This document shows positions 53,906 through 63,255 of a stretch of 64,000 nucleotides of DNA, piece by piece. The DNA lies in the NCBI RefSeq assembly GCF_000313565.1, contig NZ_HE578928.1, forward strand, positions 140,389 to 204,388, read 5' to 3'. The notes beneath the pieces are model-generated. The model was given only the letters and a program-made list of their open reading frames with translations. It did not search any database and had not been told where the DNA came from. A program made the translations under genes and the position numbers. Origin of the DNA: Dielma fastidiosa. GTDB lineage: Bacteria > Bacillota_I > Bacilli_A > Erysipelotrichales > Erysipelotrichaceae. Position 1 is the stretch's first letter, and every line of letters begins with the position of its first letter.

Positions 53906-55471
53906 TCAATCAACTGCCTTGCTGCGGTATTTACTTGGTGAAATACCGATGATCTTCTTAAATACCTTATTAAAATACAGCTGATCCTCAAAACCCACTG
54001 CCTCAGCAACATCCTTAATTTTCATATTCGAATGCTCCATCAATTCAATAGCCCGCTGAATCTTCTGTTCATTGATATACTGAATCAGATTCTTACCGGT
54101 TTCCGCCTTAAAAATACGGCTCACATGGATTTCACTGATGCCCAAATGCTTTGCAATCATCTCCAAAGTAATCTTCTCATTAATATGCTGTTCCACAAAT
54201 AAAATAATCTTATTCACATTTTTCTTATATTTACGGCTCGTTTTATCAAATATCCAATTCGCGATCGTATTAAAAATCGTATCTAATTCATTACTGAGCT
54301 GTTTCAGTGTCTCGCACTTACTGACAACTAAACGCATTGAATCAAAGTCACAGGTGCCGCTCTTATAATGCTGTGCTTCCTTTTCTTCAATCAGCGTCAG
54401 AATCATCATAAACAGCGATATGATTTGTTCCGGATCTGTATGCTGCATCTCAAAATAATGCAGCAGCTGGTCCTTGCAAGTCAGAATTTCATGAATATCC
54501 CTTACGCTGACCTTAGTTAAAAAATCAATTTGATTTTGAATCAGCTCCCGATTCACATCATTAAAATCAGGCACATGTTCCATTACACATACACTGCTGT
54601 CACCATGATAGAATTTCCAATTATGATAATGCAATGTCTTAATGTACTGTGAATAGAAAGAAGAGACACCGCTTACCGCGTCTGAAATTGTTATACAGAA
54701 CGTAAATCCGGTACCGCTCTCTAAATTCATCAGCAGGCTTTTCGCAATTTCAATATAGGTTTCAAGCTGATACGGCGGAACAAGCACGATGCCTGAGTGC
54801 TTCTTTGAGAACAAGATTTTCACATTCGGTATATTCTTGAATGCCTTCTCTAATTCATAACTGATATCATTATGCAATACATCCTTATCCTGACCAAAGA
54901 TCTTCGTATGAAACAGATTGTACACATGATCAAGTCGGAACAAAAACATCCGGTATGTATTGTTCAAGATTGGCAGCTTATCAATATCAATAGCCTTTAA
55001 CACACGCTTCTCATCGATTTTCTGCTTATCGCGAATTAAACCCATCAGCTTCTGCAAATCTGATTCAATAGATATATCCGAATAAGCAATTAAATAATCA
55101 GCTTCATTTAATTCATTCAGTAAATCGATGAAATTCGCAAAACGCAGCTTACTTTTCACAAAATAATCATAAGCTCCAAGCTTCATTGCCATACGCACAG
55201 TTTCATAATCAGACTTTTCTGAGATTACTACAAAACGGCTGCTTGGATACATTTTCTTGATCCGGCTTAAAAAAGAAAGACCGTTGCCCTCTCTTAAATC
55301 AATATCGGTAATAACTAAATCATACAAATATTCTCCATAAGATGAGATTGCGTTTTTTTCATTATCAACAGTTGCCAGAATTTCATAGCCATATTCATCC
55401 CAATTGATCATATTCTTATACAGATTCAGAATATCCTTATCTTTATCTACAATAAGTACGGTTTTTTTCAT
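53906..55471 (-). CDS. YesN-type response regulator with AraC DNA-binding domain
   Basis: A 521-aa regulator with a receiver (residues 1-120, phospho-Asp about 56 in DLVITDIDLREGNG), a ~280-residue linker, and a C-terminal AraC HTH pair (~420-518, TLEMIAKHLGISEIHVSRIF and GFEDQLYFNKVFKKIIGISP). YesN-type regulators pair with YesM kinases and usually control carbohydrate uptake. No partner kinase is in the window. The start has GGAAGTG. Divergent from the sulfatase maturase, so it might control it. Confidence 0.9.
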   Translation of the reverse strand: MKKTVLIVDKDKDILNLYKNMINWDEYGYEILATVDNEKNAISSYGEYLYDLVITDIDLREGNGLSFLSRIKKMYPSSRFVVISEKSDYETVRMAMKLGAYDYFVKSKLRFANFIDLLNELNEADYLIAYSDISIESDLQKLMGLIRDKQKIDEKRVLKAIDIDKLPILNNTYRMFLFRLDHVYNLFHTKIFGQDKDVLHNDISYELEKAFKNIPNVKILFSKKHSGIVLVPPYQLETYIEIAKSLLMNLESGTGFTFCITISDAVSGVSSFYSQYIKTLHYHNWKFYHGDSSVCVMEHVPDFNDVNRELIQNQIDFLTKVSVRDIHEILTCKDQLLHYFEMQHTDPEQIISLFMMILTLIEEKEAQHYKSGTCDFDSMRLVVSKCETLKQLSNELDTIFNTIANWIFDKTSRKYKKNVNKIILFVEQHINEKITLEMIAKHLGISEIHVSRIFKAETGKNLIQYINEQKIQRAIELMEHSNMKIKDVAEAVGFEDQLYFNKVFKKIIGISPSKYRSKAVD

Positions 55472-55514
55472 GCTGACACTTCCTTATTTTATTCATTATA
55501 ACATATTTTCTTAA

Positions 55515-55543
55515 TTGAAACGCTCTCATAAGTTAGCTATAAT
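55515..55543 (+). promoter_or_regulatory. Promoter of the sulfatase maturase gene
   Basis: TTGAAA, 17-nt spacer, TATAAT, about 26 nt before the ATG. Confidence 0.8.
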
Positions 55544-55569
55544 GATAATATGATGTTAGGAGATATAAT

Positions 55570-56664
55570 ATGCAAAGTGCTTCTTTTTTAATTAAACCCG
55601 CGTCTTCAAGCTGTAACCTGCGATGCAGTTATTGCTTTTATTTTGATGTTAGTAATAACCGTGAACAGGATAATTACGGTATCATGGATGAAACAACGAT
55701 GAATGCGATGATTGAACGGATTTTCGCGGATATGGATGAAAACGGTAAAGTAACCTTCGGGTTTCAGGGCGGTGAACCAACGGTTGCCGGTCTTGATTAT
55801 TTTAAACGCTTTATCACTAAGGTAAATGAAGTGAAGGGAAGCTGTACCGTCAGCTATGCCTTACAGACCAATGGAACGCTGCTGGATGATGAATGGTGTG
55901 AGTTTTTCCATGAGAATAAGTTTTTGTTAGGTGTATCCTTAGATGGTTATGAAACGAATATGAATAAATTTCGCTATGATGCTCAAAAGAAAGGTGTCTA
56001 TTATCGTGTATTGAATGGTATTAAGCTGCTGCGTAAGCATCAGGTTGATTTTAATATCTTATGCGTAATTACTAAATCACTTGCCCAGCATCCAAAAGCG
56101 CTGTTTAATTATTTCAAAGAGAATAAGTTTGATTATGTTCAGCTGATTCCCTGCCTGCCATCATTAAATAATGATGAAGAAATGAATCGTGAAGCGCTGA
56201 CCCCTGAATTATATGCCTCTTTCTTTGGCCAGTTTTATGACTGCTGGCTTAAACATTTAAGAAACGGCCATTATTTAAGTGTAAATCTGTTTGATAATCT
56301 GATTGGTATGATTAATGGTCATGCCCCCTATCAGTGTGGATTGCTGGGTAACTGTTCACCGCAAAGTGTGGTGGAAGCTGACGGCAGTGTGTATCCTTGC
56401 GATTTCTTTGTTACAGAAGATAGGAAATTAGGTAATTTTAAAGAGATGGGCTTAGTTGAGTTAATCAAGAGCGAGCCTTCACAGGCATTCCTGAAAGTAC
56501 GCGCTGAAGAAAAAGCTGTCTGTCAGTCATGTCAGTTCAGAAATATATGTCATGGCGGCTGTAAGCGGCAAAATGTTTGTTTCTTAAGTGATGACTACTG
56601 CGGTTATCAGCATTTCCTTGGTTATGCGATGCAGACATTGCCGCAGATTGCTAAAATGTTTTAA
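55570..56664 (+). CDS. Anaerobic sulfatase-maturating radical SAM enzyme (anSME)
   Basis: A 364-aa radical SAM/SPASM enzyme. The CX3CX2C cluster site is SSSCNLRCSYCFYF. GGEPTVAGLDYFKRF and the LQTNGTLLDDEW strand are typical of anSME. The C-terminal SPASM cysteines lie in CGLLGNCSPQS, CDFF, CQSCQFRNICHGGCKRQN and CGYQ. It oxidises the active-site Cys of sulfatases to formylglycine without oxygen. Two Cys-type sulfatases (38.7 and 43.1 kb) are natural substrates. Monocistronic with its own strong promoter and TAGGAG site. Confidence 0.9.
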   Translation: MQSASFLIKPASSSCNLRCSYCFYFDVSNNREQDNYGIMDETTMNAMIERIFADMDENGKVTFGFQGGEPTVAGLDYFKRFITKVNEVKGSCTVSYALQTNGTLLDDEWCEFFHENKFLLGVSLDGYETNMNKFRYDAQKKGVYYRVLNGIKLLRKHQVDFNILCVITKSLAQHPKALFNYFKENKFDYVQLIPCLPSLNNDEEMNREALTPELYASFFGQFYDCWLKHLRNGHYLSVNLFDNLIGMINGHAPYQCGLLGNCSPQSVVEADGSVYPCDFFVTEDRKLGNFKEMGLVELIKSEPSQAFLKVRAEEKAVCQSCQFRNICHGGCKRQNVCFLSDDYCGYQHFLGYAMQTLPQIAKMF

Positions 56665-56668
56665 CAAA

Positions 56669-56695
56669 TAAAGGGACATCCGTCCCTTTTATTTT
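56669..56695. terminator. Bidirectional terminator after the maturase
   Basis: AAAGGGAC / GTCCCTTT with a 4-nt loop, T-rich on the plus side. Confidence 0.85.
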
Positions 56696-57306
56696 ATTAT
56701 CTCCTGTTCGACAATTTCTTCACCGAGGAAGATAATTTCGGCACTGCCGCTGGCTATTTCCTGTATCGCGTCATTCAAATCATCACTTCGTGAACGATAG
56801 ACATAGGTAACTCTTTCATCGTATACCTTGTTTAATATCTCCGTATCATGATGAGCAAGAAAATAATCCAGCTTGCCGATTAAATCATAGCTGAAAGTTA
56901 ATGAATATTTATATGTTAAAACTTTATCGGTTAACGGTGCCAGCTTAATCGCTTCTGATACACTTTTAGAATATGCACGAATCAAACCGCCGGCCCCCAG
57001 TTTAATACCGCCAAAATAACGCACGACAACAGCCACTATATCATTCATCTTATTCATTCGCAGGCTTTCCAGCATTGGCACACCGGCTGTACCGCTTGGT
57101 TCACCATCATCATTGCTGCGCTGCAATTCACTATGCTCCCCGATTAAAAAAGCGGAACAGTGATGAGTTGCATTGGGATGGAGTTTCTTTATCCTTAGAA
57201 TATACGCTTTTGCTTCTTCTTCATTAAAAGCCCGATTCAAGTAACAGATAAATCGGCTTTTTTCAATTTCAAATTCATTCATAAATTCTTCTTTTAAACG
57301 AGGCAT
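56689..57306 (-). CDS. YigZ/IMPACT family protein
   Basis: A 205-aa protein with an N-terminal UPF0029/IMPACT domain (SRFICYLNRAFNEEEAKAYI, NDDGEPSGTAGVPMLESL, VAVVVRYFGGIKLGAGGLIR) and a C-terminal DUF1949 ferredoxin-like domain. Related to YvyE/YigZ and eukaryotic IMPACT, which modulate translation-related stress signalling. The start is placed at ATG 57306, where the conserved MPRLKEEFMNEFEIEKSRF begins. Confidence 0.88.
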   Translation of the reverse strand: MPRLKEEFMNEFEIEKSRFICYLNRAFNEEEAKAYILRIKKLHPNATHHCSAFLIGEHSELQRSNDDGEPSGTAGVPMLESLRMNKMNDIVAVVVRYFGGIKLGAGGLIRAYSKSVSEAIKLAPLTDKVLTYKYSLTFSYDLIGKLDYFLAHHDTEILNKVYDERVTYVYRSRSDDLNDAIQEIASGSAEIIFLGEEIVEQEIIK

Positions 57307-57384
57307 ATCGATCACCGCTTCAATTATAGGGGAAATAGGCAGAAGTTGCAAATTGATGTATAATTAAAACAGGGATGTGATGGT

Positions 57385-58200
57385 ATGAAACGGTATAAAA
57401 TTGGTGAATTTGCCCGTGAGATGGGTGTCAGCCAGGATATGATTAAACATTATGAGAAATATGGCATCATAAAGCCTGAGATTGATGAACAGACTAATTA
57501 TCGTTATTTTAATATTAATCAGGGTGAAAAAATTATTGAAAGCAAGAAATATCGAAATCTTGGCTTTACGATTAAAGAATCAGCAGAATTAATTTTTGAT
57601 AAGGATTTTGCTGGCATCACTGAGGCATTGAAGGGTAAACGAGATGAGATGGAGATTGAAATAGAGCGGATGCAGGCATATTTAAGCCAGATCAATCAGC
57701 TTTTAAAAATAGGCGAACGTTTTGATCAGCAATCTGACAGCTGGGAAATTGTTCATTTAGATGGCTTTTACTTTCTGAAGCAGACTGATAATTATGAATT
57801 CAGTCAGGATGAAGCCGTTAAAGATAAGGTCAGGGATTGGCTCGACCGGCTGCCGATTACGAATCAGGCTGTCTTAGTTCCCCGGATGTCCTTTTATGAG
57901 GGAACATTTGATCATCAATGGGGCTTTTCTATATCCTGTAAGAAAGCGGCGGAAATTAATCTTGATGTCTCTTGCGCTAAATTACTGCCTGCCGGTAAGT
58001 ATTTTGTATTCGCAAGCGGTTCATTGCAGAATCAGCCGATGAGTAAGGAACGGTTTCATGAGGTTAAAGAGCTGATGGATAAATTCAAGCTGCAGTATGG
58101 TGATGAAGTGCTGATGGAATGTGTCTTTAAAAGTCATGATCATGGTGAGGGGTTCAGTCACTTTATTGTATATATTCCGATCCTTGAACCTGTGGGTTAG
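57385..58200 (+). CDS. MerR family regulator with C-terminal effector domain
   Basis: A 271-aa regulator with an N-terminal MerR winged HTH (~1-70, YKIGEFAREMGVSQDMIKHY, YRYFNINQGEKII), a coiled coil (~75-110), and a C-terminal GyrI/AraC-effector-like region (~115-271). It probably senses a small molecule and activates the neighbouring flavinylated reductase. A CCTTA...TAAGG dyad (58319-58340) stands just before that gene. This link is inference. Confidence 0.87.
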   Translation: MKRYKIGEFAREMGVSQDMIKHYEKYGIIKPEIDEQTNYRYFNINQGEKIIESKKYRNLGFTIKESAELIFDKDFAGITEALKGKRDEMEIEIERMQAYLSQINQLLKIGERFDQQSDSWEIVHLDGFYFLKQTDNYEFSQDEAVKDKVRDWLDRLPITNQAVLVPRMSFYEGTFDHQWGFSISCKKAAEINLDVSCAKLLPAGKYFVFASGSLQNQPMSKERFHEVKELMDKFKLQYGDEVLMECVFKSHDHGEGFSHFIVYIPILEPVG

Positions 58201-58240
58201 GCATAGGTTGTCTCTGTTTAATTGTGAATTTGATAACGAA

Positions 58241-58265
58241 ATGAGCCTTAAAGGGCTTTTTTTCT
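58241..58265 (+). terminator. Terminator of the MerR gene
   Basis: GAGCC / GGGCT short hairpin with a run of seven T. Confidence 0.7.
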
Positions 58266-58318
58266 TGTTCATTTTTTATCAAAAGCCGTATTAAATAGGG
58301 GTTGACTCATGGCTAAGA

Positions 58319-58340
58319 CCTTATTTTAAGCTTATTAAGG
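58319..58340. promoter_or_regulatory. Candidate MerR operator dyad
   Basis: CCTTA and TAAGG arms flank an AAGCTT-containing centre, just downstream of TTGACT (58302-58307) and upstream of the reductase gene. Confidence 0.3.
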
Positions 58341-58359
58341 TAACAAATGGAGGGAACTT

Positions 58360-60288
58360 ATGAAAAAACTAATTTGCGGATGTCTAGTTCTGATGCTGTG
58401 CGCTTCAATGAGCGGCTGTACATCAAAATCAGATACTCCCACTAACACTTCTGCATATACAGAAGGTACTTACACGGCTGCTGCCAAGGGCAATAACGGT
58501 GATGTCAGTGTTGAGGTTGTATTTACAAGTGATGCGATTCAGTCAGTAACTATCACTGAACAGCAGGAAACGGCCGGTATCGCGGATGGCGCGTTAGAAA
58601 AAATTCCTGCCGGCATTGTAGAGAATCAAAGTCTGAATATTGATACGATTGCCGGGGCAACAAATACCAGCAACGCAATTCTCAGTGCGGTGGAGGATTG
58701 TGTGAAACAAGCAGGCGGTGATGTCGAGGCATTAAAGAATAAAACGACAGAGGTCGTAAAAGGCGAACAGGAAGAAATCAGCTGTGATGTAGTTGTAGTC
58801 GGCGGCGGAGCTGCTGGTACGGCGGCTGCATTAGCGGCGGTTGAAGCAGGTAAAAATGTTATTTTAATCGAAAAGACTGCTAGTCCGATGGGGGCCGGTA
58901 CTTTCGCCGGTGTATTATTTGCCACTGATTCCACCCTGCAAAAGGAAGCTGGCAAAACTGTTGACCCGGAATGGGTTTATGATCAGTTCATGGAAACCAG
59001 CGAATATCACGCTAATGGTGCCTTGCTGGCTAATGTCATTGCGAAATCAGGATCTACGGTTGACTGGTTAATTGAAAACGGTGTTAAGCTGAATCTGCTT
59101 GATCCAGGTCATGGCGGTGTTATCGGTCACTTAGGCAATCCGACAACAGCCCACGGTTATGATGAAGGCGGTGTCGCAGCGATGACTAAGCTTCATGAAG
59201 TAATTGAGACAAAGGGCGGCAGCGTTCGTTATGAAACTACCGGTACTGAATTAATTATAACTGATGGCAAGGTCAGCGGCGTGATTGCCGTAAAAGCTGA
59301 CGGCGGTGAATTAAGAATCAATGCCTCATCGGTGGTTCTTGCGACAGGCGGTTTTGCGGGTAATGCGGAAATGACTACTGAAATTTTCGGTGATGTTAAT
59401 TATGGCAATCCAGTTGTAAAATCAAATACTGGTGACGGTATTAAAATGGCATGGGCAATCGGTGCTGATAAAGGCATCGTTATTCCGCAGAATTATGGTA
59501 TTGGTCCTGACTTCTCCACAGCCAGTGATGAATTAAAACAGATTGAAAATTACAGCGCGCTGACTGGCGCTTTCCAGACACCGGTTCTCTTTGTGAACTC
59601 TCAAGGTACTCGTTTCACCAACGAAGAAGTTGTACTAGAAGCAGCTCATGGTGCTGAAACATTAAGAAGTGTCAGCGGCGGTGAAATTTATTCAATTCTT
59701 GATCAAGGAATCCTTAATCAGGTTGCTGAAGGTGGTCTTGCGGAATTAGTGGATCGTTACAGTATCTTCATCGGCAATAATCAGCGTTATATTGAAGGCG
59801 GCCATCAGGTTGATACTGATCAGCGTTATGCTGACAGCATTACGCCAAAAGATGTAACGGCTGCACTTGAAAAAGCGGTTGAAGAGGGTATTGTCATCAA
59901 GGGCGATACAATTGAAGAATTAGCTGAGAAACTGAATATGCCTCGCTTAACGGCTACGTTAGATCGTTATAATGAAATGTGCCGCAATGGTGCTGATACA
60001 GATTTATATAAAGCTTCTGAATACATGGATGAATTAGCTGAAGGCCCATATTATGCGGTTAAGTATAAATATGTGAATTATCTTGGTACCCTTGGCGGTG
60101 TTGAGGTTGATGAATATCTTCAGGCAGTTGATGCTGCCGGCAAGCCGATCGATAACCTTTGGGTAGCCGGTGCTGATGCCAGCGGCGCTTATGGCAACGC
60201 TTATGTGCCATTTGAAGGCGGTACATTAGGCTTCGCTTATAATTCCGGACGCATTGCCGGTGAAATGGCTGCCGCCAACGCTAAATAA
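58360..60288 (+). CDS. Second flavinylated lipoprotein reductase
   Basis: A 642-aa secreted flavoprotein with the same design as the protein at 21.5 kb. It has a lipobox (MSGC), an FMN_bind domain (~35-125, covalent FMN site AGATNTSNA) and FAD_binding_2 (~145-640, CDVVVVGGGAAGTAAALAAV). It is longer by ~48 residues and diverged around the active site. GATNTS replaces GATETS. It likely reduces a different unsaturated acid. GGAGGG ribosome site; MerR regulator upstream. Confidence 0.88.
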   Translation: MKKLICGCLVLMLCASMSGCTSKSDTPTNTSAYTEGTYTAAAKGNNGDVSVEVVFTSDAIQSVTITEQQETAGIADGALEKIPAGIVENQSLNIDTIAGATNTSNAILSAVEDCVKQAGGDVEALKNKTTEVVKGEQEEISCDVVVVGGGAAGTAAALAAVEAGKNVILIEKTASPMGAGTFAGVLFATDSTLQKEAGKTVDPEWVYDQFMETSEYHANGALLANVIAKSGSTVDWLIENGVKLNLLDPGHGGVIGHLGNPTTAHGYDEGGVAAMTKLHEVIETKGGSVRYETTGTELIITDGKVSGVIAVKADGGELRINASSVVLATGGFAGNAEMTTEIFGDVNYGNPVVKSNTGDGIKMAWAIGADKGIVIPQNYGIGPDFSTASDELKQIENYSALTGAFQTPVLFVNSQGTRFTNEEVVLEAAHGAETLRSVSGGEIYSILDQGILNQVAEGGLAELVDRYSIFIGNNQRYIEGGHQVDTDQRYADSITPKDVTAALEKAVEEGIVIKGDTIEELAEKLNMPRLTATLDRYNEMCRNGADTDLYKASEYMDELAEGPYYAVKYKYVNYLGTLGGVEVDEYLQAVDAAGKPIDNLWVAGADASGAYGNAYVPFEGGTLGFAYNSGRIAGEMAAANAK

Positions 60289-60318
60289 ATCAGATTAAGT
60301 CTATATCTCCCTACAAAT

Positions 60319-60366
60319 TGGTCCTTTCAATTAGTATATAAAATACTATTGAATAGGACCTTTTAC
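60319..60366 (+). terminator. Terminator of the second reductase gene
   Basis: A long imperfect hairpin pairs GGTCCTTTCAATTAGTAT with ATACTATTGAATAGGACC, then TTTT. Confidence 0.78.
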
Positions 60367-60491
60367 ATATCTTATAAATGAATCATTGATCTTATTTGTC
60401 ATTTACTCTTGAATTGATTTGTGAGAACATCAAAAATAGGGTATAATATTTTGCATAGGTAACTGTCCTCTGACAGGAAAGGATGGATGAA

Positions 60492-61343
60492 ATGAAAGTT
60501 GCATTCGTAACCGATACAAGCTGTGGTGTTTCACCCGCTGAAATGAAGAAGAAAGATATAATTTGCATTCCTTTGCAGATTGTATTTGTAGATCAGGATA
60601 AAACACTGTTGGATTTTGTTGATACCAGCAATGCTGAAATTTATAAGCTGATTCGTGAAGAACAGCGCATGACGACTTCAATCCCGCCGCTGGGTCTGAT
60701 TGAGAAAATATTTGATGATATAAAGAAACAGGGCTATGACACTGTATTCTGTATACCGATTAACGCGGGTTTATCAAGCGCCTATAACGCATATCGTCTG
60801 GCAGCTGAAAACATTGGACTGAAATTCATTCATGTAGATATTTATACGACAGCCTGTATGCAGAAATATTGTATTGAATTGGCACATAAGATGTATAATG
60901 AAGGTGTGGCGATGGAGGATATCATCGCTAAGATCCAAGATATCGGTGATACTGGACTAACACTTGTTATGCCTGGTGATCTTGACCACTTAAAGCGCGG
61001 CGGCCGCTTAACACCGCTGGCTGCGACCTTGGCAGGATTGCTTAAAATTAAACCAATTCTGAAAATCGATAAAAGCTGCCTTGGCAAGATTGATGTTTTC
61101 GATAAGGTCCGCACTTATAACAAAGCGGTTGACCGCATGGTTCAGGAGCTGATTAATCGTAAAGTTGATGACAATTATATGATTTATGTCGCAAACAGCG
61201 ATTCTTTGGAACAAGCTGAATATGTGCGTGACCGTCTGCAGGAGCAATTTCCAAATCATGAGATTGAAATCTGTGATCTGGTTTCCGTTATTTCCGTTCA
61301 CACTGGCTGTGAATGTGTAGGTATTCAGGCATTTAAAAAGTAA
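60492..61343 (+). CDS. DegV family protein (fatty-acid binding), copy 1
   Basis: A 283-aa DegV/FakB-fold protein that binds a fatty acid, usually presenting it to a FakA-type kinase. MKVAFVTDTSCGVSP N-terminal strand, TSIPPLGLIEKIFDD in the lipid-contact loop, and HLKRGGRLTPLAATLAGLLK with the family-defining GGR. ATG 60492 aligns with the start of copy 2; an in-frame ATG at 60483 is possible. Tandem with a paralogue 20 nt downstream. Confidence 0.9.
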   Translation: MKVAFVTDTSCGVSPAEMKKKDIICIPLQIVFVDQDKTLLDFVDTSNAEIYKLIREEQRMTTSIPPLGLIEKIFDDIKKQGYDTVFCIPINAGLSSAYNAYRLAAENIGLKFIHVDIYTTACMQKYCIELAHKMYNEGVAMEDIIAKIQDIGDTGLTLVMPGDLDHLKRGGRLTPLAATLAGLLKIKPILKIDKSCLGKIDVFDKVRTYNKAVDRMVQELINRKVDDNYMIYVANSDSLEQAEYVRDRLQEQFPNHEIEICDLVSVISVHTGCECVGIQAFKK

Positions 61344-61363
61344 AACTTACGGGGGGTAAGAAC

Positions 61364-62221
61364 ATGAAAGTTGCATTTGTAACTGACAGTGGCTGTGAAC
61401 ACAACCAACAAGAAATGAAAGCATTGGGAATTTACAGTTTACCGCTGCAGATCAGCAATGGAAGTGAAACGATATTGGAATTGGAAGATGCCAGTATTGA
61501 AGAGGTTTACAAGCGTGTACAAGCAGGCGAGTTGATGAAGACTTCCCTGCCGCCGTTAGGTTTGATTGAGGAATTATTTGCTGATTTAAAAAAGAATGAA
61601 TATGATACCGTATTTGCGGTGCCAATCTGCAATGGTTTATCGGGTACGATAAATGCCATGCGGCTGGCGGCTGAAGAAAATGGACTGACTTTTATCTGCA
61701 TGGACACCTATGTTACCGCAGAAGTACAGTTCTACTGCATCACATTGGCAAAGAAACTTTATGAAGAAGGAAAAAACCTTGATGAGATTCAGACGATTCT
61801 TCAGGCTGTTATTGACAGTGCCAGTACCCTGCTGATTCCAGTTGATCTGAATCATCTGAAAAGAGGAGGCCGGCTGACGCCCTTGGCGGCAACCTTGGCG
61901 GGATTGCTGAAAATCAAGCCTATCTTGAAGATTGACAAGTCAACCGAAGGGCGCATTGATGTGTCTGAAAAGGTACGTACTTTGTCTAAAGCTATGGATA
62001 AAGCGATTGATTTAATGATTGCGAATGGATTGAACAGCGACTATGAATTAGTTGTTGCCTATGTGTTAGAAACTGCTGACTGTGAAGATATGATTCAGCG
62101 GATTCAAAACCGTGTACCAGGACTGAAACCACGGCTAATTGAGTTAATCAGTGTCGTTGGCTGTCATACCGGTATCGGCTGTATTGCGATTCAATATTTT
62201 AAACCTTATAAAGAACAATAA
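61364..62221 (+). CDS. DegV family protein, copy 2
   Basis: A 285-aa paralogue of the preceding protein. MKVAFVTDSGC, KTSLPPLGLIEELFADL and HLKRGGRLTPLAATLAGLLK are nearly identical to copy 1, while the intervening surfaces differ. The pair probably binds different fatty acids. It starts 20 nt after copy 1 with GGGGGG as ribosome site. Confidence 0.9.
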   Translation: MKVAFVTDSGCEHNQQEMKALGIYSLPLQISNGSETILELEDASIEEVYKRVQAGELMKTSLPPLGLIEELFADLKKNEYDTVFAVPICNGLSGTINAMRLAAEENGLTFICMDTYVTAEVQFYCITLAKKLYEEGKNLDEIQTILQAVIDSASTLLIPVDLNHLKRGGRLTPLAATLAGLLKIKPILKIDKSTEGRIDVSEKVRTLSKAMDKAIDLMIANGLNSDYELVVAYVLETADCEDMIQRIQNRVPGLKPRLIELISVVGCHTGIGCIAIQYFKPYKEQ

Positions 62222-62256
62222 AATTCGCTGAGAAACAGCTGCGGTTATAACGTAAA

Positions 62257-62296
62257 AATGCCCTTTGACAAATATTCATGTTGGAGGGTATTTTTT
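62257..62296 (+). terminator. Terminator of the DegV pair
   Basis: AATGCCCT / AGGGTATT with a ~20-nt loop and six T. Confidence 0.6.
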
Positions 62297-62703
62297 GTAT
62301 ATAGGCTTATTGGCCTGTTAATATAACTAATGGTGGTATTTGATATAAACAAAATAGTATATCTTTTTGTGTGCAGACAAAATTTATCTGTTGAATTTAA
62401 ATGATCAGGCATGCTCTGTGTTACTTATCCTATTATTAGGTGACTATAACTTGCGGTTGTTTTAGATATAACCAATATGCCGAACAAATGCATTGATACC
62501 ATGTCTCCTATTGGTTATACCTAAGTATAAATAAAGTACATCAGCCTAAGTCTTTTATCTTTATCGTGAAATTAATCTGCTATCGCAATTTATAATTTAT
62601 ATATGGTTGCTGATTTCTCTGCCACCTTAACTTCTAACTAATTATTGTATCAAGTATAATAAATAATTACATTTAAAAAAAGAAGACGTATACTCTACGT
62701 TCT
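62297..62703. other. AT-rich intergenic region with one inverted repeat
   Basis: No supported gene. A perfect 11-bp inverted repeat, TATAACCAATA at 62467-62477 and TATTGGTTATA at 62509-62519, could form a stem with a 31-nt loop. The rest shows nothing I can name. Confidence 0.5.
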
Positions 62704-62973
62704 CTAATCATCATAATGTCCACGGCACGATATGATTACCGCCTTATTATTTTCAACTACATAAACAAGCCTATGTTCTTCATTAATGCGCCGACTCCAA
62801 AAACCAGTTAGATTACCTTTCAAAGGTTCCGGCTTTCCTACTCCTTCAAAAGGACTCCGATATATCTCTTTTATAAGCTGATTTATTCGTTTCACCATTT
62901 TTTTGTCAAGTTGCTGCCAATACAGATAATCTTCCCATGCATCGAAATCCCACTGTATTACTCTTAACTGCAT
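62704..62973 (-). CDS. yoeB: YoeB/Txe-type mRNA interferase toxin
   Basis: An 89-aa RelE-superfamily toxin of the Txe/YoeB branch, which cleaves mRNA at the ribosome. Family motifs: WDFDAWEDYLYWQQLDKKMV, PFEGVGKPEPLKGNLTGFW, SRRINEEHRLVYVVE and a C-terminal CRGHYDD with the catalytic His region. It starts 2 nt after the antitoxin stop, the usual antitoxin-toxin order. Confidence 0.93.
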   Translation of the reverse strand: MQLRVIQWDFDAWEDYLYWQQLDKKMVKRINQLIKEIYRSPFEGVGKPEPLKGNLTGFWSRRINEEHRLVYVVENNKAVIISCRGHYDD

Positions 62974-62975
62974 AA

Positions 62976-63230
62976 TTATTCCTCTATTAAATCATGTTTA
63001 GAAATACTTAATCGTCCTGCTTTATAGTCTTCCATCTTCTTTTCCAGATAACGCATATTACTATCTGAGTAAAATGGATCTGCTGACAACTCAAAGGGTA
63101 TGCGTCGTTCTCTGGCAACCTTTTTTAGAAAGATATTAATTGCCGTTGACATACTCAAGCCTATCTCATCAAAGGTCTGCTCGGCCCCACGCTTCACATC
63201 ATCATCAACACGCAAACTAATCTGTGCCAT
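62976..63230 (-). CDS. RelB/DinJ-family antitoxin
   Basis: An 84-aa antitoxin with an N-terminal ribbon-helix-helix (ISLRVDDDVKRGAEQTFDEI, MSTAINIFLKKV) and a disordered C-terminal toxin-binding tail. The GLSMSTAINIFLK pattern is RelB/DinJ-like. AAAGGAG site. It binds the YoeB-like toxin and most likely represses the pair through the dyad in the promoter. Confidence 0.92.
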   Translation of the reverse strand: MAQISLRVDDDVKRGAEQTFDEIGLSMSTAINIFLKKVARERRIPFELSADPFYSDSNMRYLEKKMEDYKAGRLSISKHDLIEE

Positions 63231-63255
63231 AAAATCACTCCTTTCTTATATTCTT

